A stretch of DNA of 6,065 bases from an uncultured Balneolaceae bacterium (GCA_937982515.1 CALJMB010000286.1:1-6065), one strand, 5' to 3'. Counted from the first letter of the stretch, positions 1-5,638 are shown. Notes: a model not told the origin generated them from the sequence alone. Numbers and translations: made by a program.

Positions 1-57
1 GGGGCAACGGAGCCGGTTCGCCACCGCGGCGGAAGCGGAGAGGCCGGAAAACCCGTA

Positions 58-82
58 GGGGCCGTCCCCGTGTGACGGCCCC
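58..82. repeat. GC-rich perfect hairpin downstream of the M48 protease gene
   Basis: GGGGCCGTC (58-66) and GACGGCCCC (74-82) form a perfect 9-bp stem around a 7-nt loop. It begins 33 nt beyond the stop codon of the minus-strand protease gene, so it could act as that gene's terminator. No run of T follows it on the minus strand (only a TTTT some 6 nt further on), so intrinsic termination is doubtful. A GTAGGGGC start followed by an inverted G/C-rich arm is a form often taken by dispersed REP-like intergenic palindromes. That reading is an inference and depends on copy number elsewhere in the genome. Positions 1-57 before it are GC-rich with no feature I can support. Confidence 0.5.
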
Positions 83-114
83 ACCGGCGGAGGCTTTAGG
101 AGTGCAAAAGGGCA

Positions 115-1395
115 TCACATCTGCGAATATCCGTGCGGAACCCTTCCCTCTGCCGGAGAATCCGCAGCCTTTTCCTGAAGAGCCTTTATCCGCTGTAGTA
201 CGGGTGGATGGGAGTAGTTCAGAAATACATAAAACGGATGGGGCGTCAGGTTGGACAGGTTGTCTTTTGAAAGCTTCTTCAGGGCCTGAATCATAGGCTC
301 AGGCTTGAAAGTGGCTGCCGCGTATTCGTCGGCCTCGTACTCGTGCTTTCGCGACAATATCTGCATGAAAATCGATAAGATCATTTCAATAGGGGCATAG
401 AGCATGCCGAAGAAAATGAGGCCCGCGTAAACCGATGGCTGCTCCATGTAGAATGCATCGTACAGCCCCTGCGAATTCAGAAATATCGAAAGCAGCAGAA
501 ACATCACACCCGTGTGCAGGATACTGATCACCATATTCTTGATGATATGCTTCTTCTTGTAGTGGCCGATCTCATGGGCCAGCACCGACACCAGTTCGTC
601 ATCGGTGTGCTTTTCGATCAGCGTATCAAAGAGCGCGATGCGTTTGTTCTTCCCAAAGCCGGTAAAGAAGGCGTTGGATTTGCCGGATCTTTTGGAGCCG
701 TCCATCACATAGATGCCTTCCAGCGAAAAGTTCACGCCAGAGGCGTACTCTTCGATCTTTCTGCGAAGGTCGCCCTCTTCCAGCGGTTCGAATTTGTTGA
801 AGATGGGCATGATCCAGGTAGGGGCAATGAACTGGATAAACAGCGTAAATACCGTTACCGCGGCCCATGCATACAGCCAGGCGTACTGGTCAACAAACGT
901 GAAAAAGGCGAGAATACCCGCCAGCAGAGGGCCGCCGAGTACTATTGCAAGTGCCAGTCCCTTAACCATATCCATCACAAAGGTTTTGGGTGTGGTCTTG
1001 TTGAACCCGAAGCGCTCTTCGATGACAAAAGTGGAATAGATGCTGAACGGAAGGGAAAGAATGGTTCTGCCCAGGATGAGTATGCCGATATAGGCAAGGC
1101 CGGTCCATATCACGCCCAGTTCCCAACTCCGCACGATCTGATCCAGCCAGTTAAATCCACCGGCGAACCAGAAGGCAAGCAACAGCGCCAGGTTGAATAG
1201 GGATACGAAAATACCGAACCGGGTTCGTACCCGCGTATATTTTTGAGACTGCCGGTACGTCTCCTCGTCATAGACGCCCTGAAACTCTTTGGGGAGGCCC
1301 GCTTTGAGGGCTTTCATGTTGTACAGATCGGCCACCAGGTTGAGGATGAAGTCAACCAGGAGGGTTACCAGGATGATGACGGCAAATATATTCAT
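115..1395 (-). CDS. M48 family integral membrane zinc metalloprotease, STE24 (CAAX prenyl protease 1) type
   Basis: This is a 426-residue protein of full length for the STE24 family. The zinc-binding HEIGH motif is at residues 274-278 (H274, E275, H278). The third zinc ligand is probably E352 in the R-K-H-E-Y-E-A-D-E-Y-A segment, matching the E-[FY]-x-A-D motif of Ste24p. A C-terminal N-Y-S-H-P-P-V-L-Q-R-I motif (393-403) is also typical. About seven hydrophobic segments (near 3-22, 62-80, 93-113, 145-168, 170-195, 288-308 and 322-345) fit the STE24 barrel of membrane helices, with the active site facing an internal chamber. Eukaryotic members trim prenylated CAAX proteins. Bacteria lack that substrate, and bacterial members are presumed to degrade or mature membrane proteins; the substrate here is unknown. 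The ATG at 1395 starts directly with a hydrophobic helix. It has no Shine-Dalgarno sequence, only an A-rich tract 6-13 nt upstream. The gene is divergent from the acyltransferase gene. Confidence 0.93.
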   Translation of the reverse strand: MNIFAVIILVTLLVDFILNLVADLYNMKALKAGLPKEFQGVYDEETYRQSQKYTRVRTRFGIFVSLFNLALLLAFWFAGGFNWLDQIVRSWELGVIWTGLAYIGILILGRTILSLPFSIYSTFVIEERFGFNKTTPKTFVMDMVKGLALAIVLGGPLLAGILAFFTFVDQYAWLYAWAAVTVFTLFIQFIAPTWIMPIFNKFEPLEEGDLRRKIEEYASGVNFSLEGIYVMDGSKRSGKSNAFFTGFGKNKRIALFDTLIEKHTDDELVSVLAHEIGHYKKKHIIKNMVISILHTGVMFLLLSIFLNSQGLYDAFYMEQPSVYAGLIFFGMLYAPIEMILSIFMQILSRKHEYEADEYAAATFKPEPMIQALKKLSKDNLSNLTPHPFYVFLNYSHPPVLQRIKALQEKAADSPAEGRVPHGYSQM

Positions 1396-1419
1396 AGCAA
1401 TTTTTTTTGTTTCCAGCAG

Positions 1420-1427
1420 GAAATATA
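1420..1427 (-). promoter_or_regulatory. Candidate Bacteroidota-type -7 box for the protease gene
   Basis: On the minus strand the sequence reads TATATTTC, which differs from the Bacteroidota consensus TAnnTTTG only in the last base. Transcription would start about 18 nt upstream of the ATG at 1395. No TTG-like -33 element is seen at the expected distance, so this is a weak call. Confidence 0.25.
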
Positions 1428-1484
1428 CAGATTTTCAGACTGGCTTATAAAGGCGGCTTTTTGTCGAAACTGTTTTCATGATGG

Positions 1485-1529
1485 CGAAGGGACTTCGGCT
1501 GCTCTGCGACCCCTTTAGCGGAGCAGAGC
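1485..1529. other. Two adjacent hairpins in the divergent intergenic region
   Basis: Two inverted repeats sit side by side between the protease and acyltransferase genes. CGAAG-GGA-CTTCG (1485-1497) is a 5-bp stem with a 3-nt loop. GCTCTGC (1501-1507) pairs with GCAGAGC (1523-1529), 7 bp with a 15-nt loop. An overlapping alternative pairs CTGCTC (1499-1504) with GAGCAG (1521-1526). They lie 52-96 nt before the acyltransferase ATG. They may be regulatory or may be a degenerate dispersed repeat: GCTGCTC and GGAGCAG also flank the loop of a repeat unit at 5923-5942. Confidence 0.4.
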
Positions 1530-1554
1530 GACGGAACAAGATATAAAGACGACC

Positions 1555-1562
1555 TTAGTTTG
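1555..1562 (+). promoter_or_regulatory. Weak candidate -7 box for the acyltransferase gene
   Basis: TTAGTTTG matches TAnnTTTG except at the second base and lies 18 nt before the ATG at 1581. A TATAAA at 1542-1547 is an alternative -10-like sequence. Neither has a recognisable upstream -33/-35 element, so the assignment is tentative. Confidence 0.2.
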
Positions 1563-1580
1563 TAATCAATCATTGTGTTA

Positions 1581-2936
1581 ATGGACGTAGCTATTCGGGA
1601 TTGGACGTTTACCCATTTTTGGGTACGGCCTGTTACACATACCTGGTTTAAGATTTATCATAAATCTATCTCTTTTTCGGGAACTGAAAACGTTGACTGG
1701 GAGAAGCCGATCATTTTCGCTCCTTCCCACCAGAACGCTTTTTCTGACGCGTTGTGTCTTATCCTTCCGACCAAATATACAGAAAAGCGATTTATCTACC
1801 CGCTGATCCGGGCCGATGCGTTTGGAAACAGTAAAGCGGTTGACTGGATACTGACGGCCTTCCACATGATGCCGGTATACCGCCCCAGAGATAAAGTTGA
1901 CCTGAAACAGCAGAACGAACGGGTTTTTGAACGCTGCCGCCATGTACTGGCGCAGAAACGCAATCTCCTCATCCACCCCGAAGGTAACTGCATACCGAAG
2001 AAAAGGGTGCGCCCCTTCAAAAAAGGGCTGGCCCGCATCGCTTTCAGCGCGGAAGAGGCGCATGATTTCAACCTGGGCGTGACGGTTATCCCCGTTGGCA
2101 TTAACTACCGGAATATTACCGAAGCGCGAAAAGGCATCCATATCCGATTCGGTTCGCCTATTGCCGTGGCTGATTTTAAGGAAGCGTACTGCACCCATCC
2201 TGCTGCGGGTATAACTCAGTTAACACGGGCGGTACAAGAAGGCGTTGAAGATCTGACCGTTAATATCCAGTCGGACGCTTTCTATTCGCTTGCCGAAGAG
2301 CTCTTTGAGATTAACCGAAGTTCAGACCGCGATCTTTCCGGAAAGGCCGGGTACAGTAAAGAAGAACTCGTCTGCAACCAGGAGATCGCGCAAGCGCTGC
2401 AGAAAGCCGAAAGTCAGAGTCATTGTGATGATCTCTCTGAAGCGAAACAAAAGGTGGCGGCTCTGAAAGAGCTTTTGCATCGGCATAAGCTGTCTGCAAG
2501 CCTTACACTGGACGACAGCCCATCCTTTCTCCGGCTTCTGCCGGAAGGGCTGCTCTACCTGGCTTTACTGCCTCTGATCGCTTATGGATGGATAAATAAC
2601 GTCATCCCCTGGCTGCTAAGCCATAAGCTGGCTGATTCCGTTAAAGAGTTACAGTTTAAAAGCTCGCTGCGCATGCTGGGAGGGCTGTTACTCTTTCCCC
2701 TGAGTTATCTGATCCAGGCCACAGTCGTTTTGCTGCTTACCGGCAGCTGGGTGTGGGCCCTGGCGTATCTCATTTCTGTTCCATTGGCGGGCATTCTCAC
2801 GCTCAACATACGGGAAACGTATCAGCGCTGGAGGCAGAAAGTTCGCCTCTCTCTATTGTCAGACTCCCTCCGGCAAACGATCAGAAACCTGAGAACAGAA
2901 ATTCTTTTACCATTCCGCCAAAAGGATAGCTTATAG
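1581..2936 (+). CDS. PlsC-type 1-acyl-glycerol-3-phosphate / lysophospholipid acyltransferase with C-terminal membrane region
   Basis: This is a 451-residue protein counted from the ATG at 1581. A GTG six bases upstream (1575) is in frame and would add two residues; neither start has a Shine-Dalgarno. Acyltransferase motifs appear in order: the H-D box H50-Q-N-A-F-S-D56; V-Y-R-P-R at 99-103 (likely the phosphate-binding arginine block); H132-P-E-G135; and V-I-P-V-G-I-N-Y at 169-176. The H-D spacing is five residues rather than the four usual in PlsB/PlsC; HQNAFxD boxes are typical of Bacteroidota and GAT/SCT1-like members. After the ~210-residue catalytic domain come a charged, probably helical linker (about 230-305) and three hydrophobic segments (about 319-337, 365-388 and 389-408) that should anchor it in the inner membrane. 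The family transfers acyl groups to glycerol-phosphate or lysophospholipid. The exact acceptor cannot be read from the sequence. It is longer than canonical PlsC (about 240 residues). Confidence 0.88.
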   Translation: MDVAIRDWTFTHFWVRPVTHTWFKIYHKSISFSGTENVDWEKPIIFAPSHQNAFSDALCLILPTKYTEKRFIYPLIRADAFGNSKAVDWILTAFHMMPVYRPRDKVDLKQQNERVFERCRHVLAQKRNLLIHPEGNCIPKKRVRPFKKGLARIAFSAEEAHDFNLGVTVIPVGINYRNITEARKGIHIRFGSPIAVADFKEAYCTHPAAGITQLTRAVQEGVEDLTVNIQSDAFYSLAEELFEINRSSDRDLSGKAGYSKEELVCNQEIAQALQKAESQSHCDDLSEAKQKVAALKELLHRHKLSASLTLDDSPSFLRLLPEGLLYLALLPLIAYGWINNVIPWLLSHKLADSVKELQFKSSLRMLGGLLLFPLSYLIQATVVLLLTGSWVWALAYLISVPLAGILTLNIRETYQRWRQKVRLSLLSDSLRQTIRNLRTEILLPFRQKDSL

Positions 2937-2990
2937 ACGTAAGTGCCCGGCCCCTCCCGCTGGCATTGTTGAACCAGCACTCAATACAAA

Positions 2991-3014
2991 GTCCCCTTCA
3001 GGGGATTTAGGGGG
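2991..3014 (+). repeat. C-rich/G-rich palindromic repeat, element 1
   Basis: TCCCC (2992-2996) and GGGGA (3001-3005) form a 5-bp stem with loop TTCA, followed by TTTAGGGGGA. It is a short member of the family seen at 3090-3128 and 3155-3192. Because it lies 55 nt past the acyltransferase stop and is followed by TTTA, it might also help end that transcript, but the stem is short. Confidence 0.5.
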
Positions 3015-3089
3015 AGCCTTACTGCCTCCCATCGAAGAACCGGCTGTTACGCTTTGGCGGCCATTGCGATCGAATTCCTGTCCCGTGCC

Positions 3090-3128
3090 GGATAACCCCC
3101 TTAATCCTCCTTTGCAAAGGGGGAGAGG
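3090..3128 (-). repeat. C-rich/G-rich palindromic repeat, element 2 (inverted orientation)
   Basis: A perfect 12-bp palindrome CCTTTGCAAAGG (3109-3120) extends outward to about 10 bp per arm with one T-G pair. The reverse complement of the 39-nt element starts CCTCTCCCCCTT and ends with an AGGGGG block, matching the element at 3155-3192 along its length. The two therefore form a large inverted repeat separated by 26 nt. Confidence 0.6.
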
Positions 3129-3154
3129 AATCGTGCCTGGCTAACAGCTTCTCG

Positions 3155-3192
3155 CCTCTCCCCCTTGGAGAAGGGGGCCAGGGGGATTGACC
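3155..3192 (+). repeat. C-rich/G-rich palindromic repeat, element 3
   Basis: CCCCCTT (3160-3166) and AAGGGGG (3171-3177) form a perfect 7-bp stem around GGAG, followed by CCAGGGGGATTGACC. It starts with the same CCTCTCCCCCTT as the reverse complement of 3090-3128. TAACAGC lies 6 nt upstream at 3142-3148. Confidence 0.6.
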
Positions 3193-3234
3193 GAAAGGGC
3201 GTGGGCGCACATTCGAATATTACCAAACAGAACG

Positions 3235-3264
3235 TAACAGCCCTGCCTTGCTAAGGGGGAGATG
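3235..3264 (+). repeat. TAACAGCCCTGCC-led repeat, element 4
   Basis: TAACAGCCCTGCC (3235-3247) is followed by a CCTT-GCT-AAGG hairpin and GGGAGATGG. The same 13-nt leader begins the element at 3402, and CGTAACAGCC also occurs inverted at 3042-3051. Confidence 0.5.
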
Positions 3265-3334
3265 GATGGTGCCGGGTCGCGATACATTTCCCCTTCAAAC
3301 AAACGGAGTTGTTTTCAGGCTGCGGTCGGGATCT

Positions 3335-3382
3335 GCTCGTGCCTCCTTCCGTTATAGCGCGAACGGACGTTCGCGCTATAAC
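3335..3382. repeat. 48-nt dispersed inverted-repeat element, copy 1
   Basis: GTTATAGCGCGAAC (3351-3364) and GTTCGCGCTATAAC (3369-3382) are perfect 14-bp arms around the 4-nt loop GGAC. A 16-nt leader (GCTCGTGCC, two bases, then CTTCC) precedes them. The leader and hairpin recur at 5977-6024 with a few changes. This indicates a dispersed repeat rather than a chance palindrome. There is no T-tract, so it is not a typical intrinsic terminator. Confidence 0.7.
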
Positions 3383-3401
3383 TATATACCTTAGAAGAAG
3401 A

Positions 3402-3436
3402 TAACAGCCCTGCCCTTAAAAGAGGGAGGAGGGGTG
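3402..3436 (+). repeat. TAACAGCCCTGCC-led repeat, element 5
   Basis: TAACAGCCCTGCC (3402-3414) is followed by CTTAAAAGAGGGAGG, a diverged relative of the element at 3235-3264. Its G-rich end forms one arm of the terminator hairpin used by the VOC gene on the other strand. Confidence 0.45.
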
Positions 3437-3456
3437 GGCCTGAACGGCCTCCTCCC
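3417..3456 (-). terminator. Rho-independent terminator of the VOC gene
   Basis: On the minus strand GGGAGGAGG (3456-3448) pairs perfectly with CCTCCTCCC (3432-3424), 9 bp with a 15-nt loop. The stem is followed at once by TCTTTT (3423-3418). It begins 45 nt after the VOC stop codon. Strong GC stem plus U-tract make this the best terminator in the window. It overlaps a repeat element, which may supply one arm. Confidence 0.65.
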
Positions 3457-3500
3457 GGAAAGCAGGTTGTGTTTTTATTCCAGGCTCAGATTTGTTGCCT

Positions 3501-4556
3501 TTACTTCACCCGGCTAAACCGCAGGAACTGAAGCATCCATCGGGGAATGGGCTTCTCTGCCGGCTTGTTCTTTACATCCAGGTACCAGCCCAGCTTTCTC
3601 ATTATGGGAATTTTGTGTGTCTCCACAAACTCAATGAGCGTCCCGTCGGGATCTTCTATATAGCTAAAACGTCCGGCGGCTTCTCCCATACCGAACGAGT
3701 TTTTACTGTCGACGGTAAAGGCATAGCCTTTTTTGTTGCACTCTTTTTCCAGCTGATCCATGCCCTTTACATCAAAACAGAGATGTATAAACCCCTGGTC
3801 TCCCCAATAACGGCCACTGAATATCTTCCGCGGTTCACGGTCGAATGTCTGGACAAGTTCAATTTTGCTAGGGCCAAGCAGCTGGCTGAAGGACCCTTTG
3901 CGGGGCTTGCTATGGCCAAGCAGCACACGCCTTACCTTTTGAGAGCCCCCGTCAAGGCCTTTGAGATCATCAAAAACGCCGGTCTCATCGTATTCTATCT
4001 TGTCGTATTCTAAAATATCCTGGTATAAGCCGAGGGAACGGTCTATATCCGATACCCCGATCATACAGCCTGCTATTCCCCCGGAGGGGTGCCTGCCGTT
4101 GGAAAACCACTCATCGCTGCCCACCATCTGATACACCAGGCCGTGTGGGTCTTTTACAAAGAAATGAGGCATTCCATTGGGATCGTGAACTATTTCCTCA
4201 GAGATATCGGCATTCTTAGCCTGGAGAAAATCGTAGGCTTTCTGCAGGTCTTTGCACTTGATCCGCGTTCCGTACAGGCCCAGATCTCCGAGCATGATAT
4301 CAAACTCTGATGCTCTTGTGCTGCGGCTGGTAAACTGCCAGACTTCAACACCGCCGCCTCCCTGTATATTCATGGCCAACGTGGCCGATCTTTTCTGCAC
4401 TTTATCACCCGTATACGGGGTCATCAGGGTAGCTTCCGCCTCATCCTGGAATACGCAGATATCCATCCCAAAATGATCTCTGAACCACTCGAATGTCTTT
4501 TTTTCGTTGGGCGTACCCACACCTATCTGTTGAATCCCGCTTATTATCTTAGTCAT
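3501..4556 (-). CDS. Two-domain VOC family protein (glyoxalase / extradiol dioxygenase fold), function unassigned
   Basis: This is a 351-residue soluble protein made of two vicinal-oxygen-chelate modules, roughly residues 5-148 and 160-315, plus a basic C-terminal tail. Both modules keep the fold signature: G-V-x-[TS] with an aromatic helix near the start, and a D-P-x-G turn before the last strand (136-139 and 302-305). Aligning the modules shows that the second has plausible metal ligands, E233 (K-I-E-L-V), H258 (F-I-H-L-C-F-D) and E309 (L-I-E-F-V-E). The first module has E71 but G96 and Q143 at the other two positions. The usual first-strand histidine is absent from both. It is therefore probably a one-site metal enzyme. 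Two-domain VOC proteins of this size include 4-hydroxyphenylpyruvate dioxygenase and catechol dioxygenases, but their C-terminal signatures are not seen, so no substrate is assigned. The ATG at 4556 lacks a Shine-Dalgarno. It is divergent from the dehydrogenase gene. Confidence 0.85.
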   Translation of the reverse strand: MTKIISGIQQIGVGTPNEKKTFEWFRDHFGMDICVFQDEAEATLMTPYTGDKVQKRSATLAMNIQGGGGVEVWQFTSRSTRASEFDIMLGDLGLYGTRIKCKDLQKAYDFLQAKNADISEEIVHDPNGMPHFFVKDPHGLVYQMVGSDEWFSNGRHPSGGIAGCMIGVSDIDRSLGLYQDILEYDKIEYDETGVFDDLKGLDGGSQKVRRVLLGHSKPRKGSFSQLLGPSKIELVQTFDREPRKIFSGRYWGDQGFIHLCFDVKGMDQLEKECNKKGYAFTVDSKNSFGMGEAAGRFSYIEDPDGTLIEFVETHKIPIMRKLGWYLDVKNKPAEKPIPRWMLQFLRFSRVK

Positions 4557-4715
4557 ATCTTATTCAGAATTGATATTGTGTTCCTTTATCCGAAAGCCTG
4601 ATCCCGAAACCAACTTTACTTAAGGAAAAAACACGATGTTTATGTTTATTAAAACGCTTCCCGAAGCTTGTAGTAAATAGTGTATTCTTTATTGATTTTA
4701 ACTACAGCAAGGCGA

Positions 4716-4723
4716 CAAACATA
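4716..4723 (-). promoter_or_regulatory. Candidate TAnnTTTG promoter box for the VOC gene
   Basis: The minus strand reads TATGTTTG, an exact match to the Bacteroidota -7 consensus TAnnTTTG. It would give a long leader of about 150 nt before the ATG at 4556. No clear TTG -33 element is seen upstream, so the call rests on the box alone. Confidence 0.3.
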
Positions 4724-4802
4724 CTGCTAATTAGTAATAGTAGTAGTAAATAGATTTAAAATAACACCGGCAACCGGAAAAGCCAGGCGGAGTTTAACCC
4801 TG

Positions 4803-4808
4803 TATAAT
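4803..4808 (+). promoter_or_regulatory. Candidate -10 element for the dehydrogenase gene
   Basis: An exact TATAAT lies 47 nt before the ATG at 4856, preceded by TG one base off the extended -10 position. There is no TTGACA-like sequence 16-18 bp upstream (4780-4785 reads AAGCCA), so the support is partial. Confidence 0.3.
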
Positions 4809-4855
4809 CTCTTGAGCTTGCTTTAAATTGCACATGTAACCCTAACCTTCTTTTT

Positions 4856-5578
4856 ATGGATCTCACTCTTTCCAGCTTACATGTTATAGTTACGGGCGGA
4901 ACCGGAGCACTTGGCTCTGCTATTGCCAGACAGTTAACCGATGCGGGCGCGCGCTGTAGCATTCCCTGCTTCCGTGCATCCGAACCGGAGCATTTCCCCC
5001 TGGCCGGCCATGAGCATATGTATCTGGAGACGGGGGTAGACCTTACAGATGAAGAAGCTGTCCAGCGCTTTTATGCATCGGCAGTAGACCGGCAGGGACC
5101 GCTGTGGGCCTCTATCCATACAGCGGGCGGTTTTGGAATGGGAGCTATAGAAGCCACTCCGGGCAAAGACTTCATGAAGCAGCTGCACCTCAACACCCTG
5201 ACCTGTTACCATAGCTGCCGGGCGGCCATCCATCATATCCGCAGCTCGGGCCATGAGGGCGGGCGCATAGTCAATGTCGCCGCCCGGCCCGCGCTCGAGC
5301 CCCGGCAGGGGAAAAGAATGACGGCCTACACCGTCAGCAAAGCAGGTGTGGCCGCTCTTACCCAGTCGCTGGCGGCCGAAGTTGCCGGTGAAGATATTCT
5401 GGTAAACGCCGTTGCCCCCTCCGTTATCGACACCCCGGCCAACCGGAACGCCATGCCCGATGCCAACTTTGACAACTGGCCCAAACCGGATGAAATTGCC
5501 GGCCATATTTTATACTTGGCTTCCCCTGCAAATACCGTTACCCGCGGCGCGGTCATCCCCGTTTATGGGAAAAGCTGA
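4856..5578 (+). CDS. Short-chain dehydrogenase/reductase (SDR), dihydropteridine reductase-like, lacking the catalytic serine
   Basis: This is a 240-residue single-domain Rossmann enzyme, normal length for classical SDRs. The cofactor loop T-G-G-T-G-A-L-G is at 13-20, H-T-A-G-G replaces N-N-A-G at 88-92, and N113 and the Y158-T-V-S-K162 pair are present. The serine expected before the tyrosine is Ala143 (N-V-A-A-R-P-A-L). The C-terminal half matches the pattern of mammalian quinoid dihydropteridine reductase: G-A-L-G, A-G-G, an A-A-L segment without serine, and D-T-P-A-N-R-x-A-M-P-D-A-x-F-x-x-W (192-208). It probably reduces a small cyclic or carbonyl substrate with NAD(P)H in the cytoplasm. 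Dihydropteridine is a candidate, not proven. No acidic residue ends the second strand (C38), and R40 is nearby, so NADPH is possible. The ATG at 4856 follows a pyrimidine tract with no Shine-Dalgarno. It is transcribed alone. Confidence 0.88.
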   Translation: MDLTLSSLHVIVTGGTGALGSAIARQLTDAGARCSIPCFRASEPEHFPLAGHEHMYLETGVDLTDEEAVQRFYASAVDRQGPLWASIHTAGGFGMGAIEATPGKDFMKQLHLNTLTCYHSCRAAIHHIRSSGHEGGRIVNVAARPALEPRQGKRMTAYTVSKAGVAALTQSLAAEVAGEDILVNAVAPSVIDTPANRNAMPDANFDNWPKPDEIAGHILYLASPANTVTRGAVIPVYGKS

Positions 5579-5608
5579 CCGCCGGTTGTACAGATTTATC
5601 TGAGGGCG

Positions 5609-5638
5609 CCGATTCATCTACAGCCGAATCGGAGTTTT
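5609..5638 (+). terminator. Possible intrinsic terminator of the dehydrogenase gene
   Basis: CCGATTC (5609-5615) pairs with GAATCGG (5626-5632), 7 bp with a 10-nt loop, followed by AGTTTT (5633-5638). It starts 31 nt after the TGA. The short T-run and large loop make it a modest candidate. Confidence 0.4.

Larger units (their letters stand above)
2937..3500. other. Gene-free convergent intergenic tract rich in palindromic repeats
   Basis: These 564 bp lie between the converging acyltransferase and VOC genes. I find no credible gene. The tract holds at least five related C-rich/G-rich elements (2991-3014, 3090-3128, 3155-3192, 3235-3264 and 3402-3436), a 48-nt inverted-repeat element (3335-3382) and a terminator for the VOC gene (3417-3456). 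TAACAGC occurs beside four of the five elements (3142-3148, 3235-3241, 3402-3408, and inverted at 3043-3049), which suggests it belongs to the repeat unit. Confidence 0.65.
4557..4855. promoter_or_regulatory. AT-rich divergent control region between the VOC and dehydrogenase genes
   Basis: These 299 bp contain no gene and are clearly more AT-rich than their flanks, especially 4620-4765. TAGTAAATAG occurs twice in direct orientation (4671-4680 and 4744-4753), with starts 73 bp apart, close to seven helical turns. The second copy ends a TAG-rich run (4731-4753). ATGTTT is tandemly repeated at 4636-4647. Both genes must be transcribed from here, so these repeats could be binding sites for a shared regulator. 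No known operator is recognised. Confidence 0.5.

Noticed and set aside
514..1200. 228-codon plus-strand ORF inside the protease gene
   Set aside because: It is antisense to a well-supported M48 protein with catalytic motifs, and its translation shows no recognisable domain.
1578..2198. 206-codon minus-strand ORF inside the acyltransferase gene
   Set aside because: It mirrors the conserved catalytic half of the acyltransferase; no domain is recognisable.
3019..3210. 63-codon minus-strand ORF in the repeat tract
   Set aside because: It runs through two palindromic repeat elements, and its Pro/Arg/Gly-rich translation is what such repeats give.
3492..4013. 173-codon plus-strand ORF over the VOC gene
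   Set aside because: It is antisense to the second VOC module with its conserved ligands; no family resemblance of its own.
3501..4556. Assignment of the VOC gene as 4-hydroxyphenylpyruvate dioxygenase (hpd)
   Set aside because: Length and two-module layout fit, but the histidine ligand in the first strand of module 2 and the C-terminal HPPD signature are missing.
4934..5506. 190-codon minus-strand ORF over the dehydrogenase gene
   Set aside because: It is antisense to the SDR core, glycine-rich only because of reverse reading of Ala/Pro codons.
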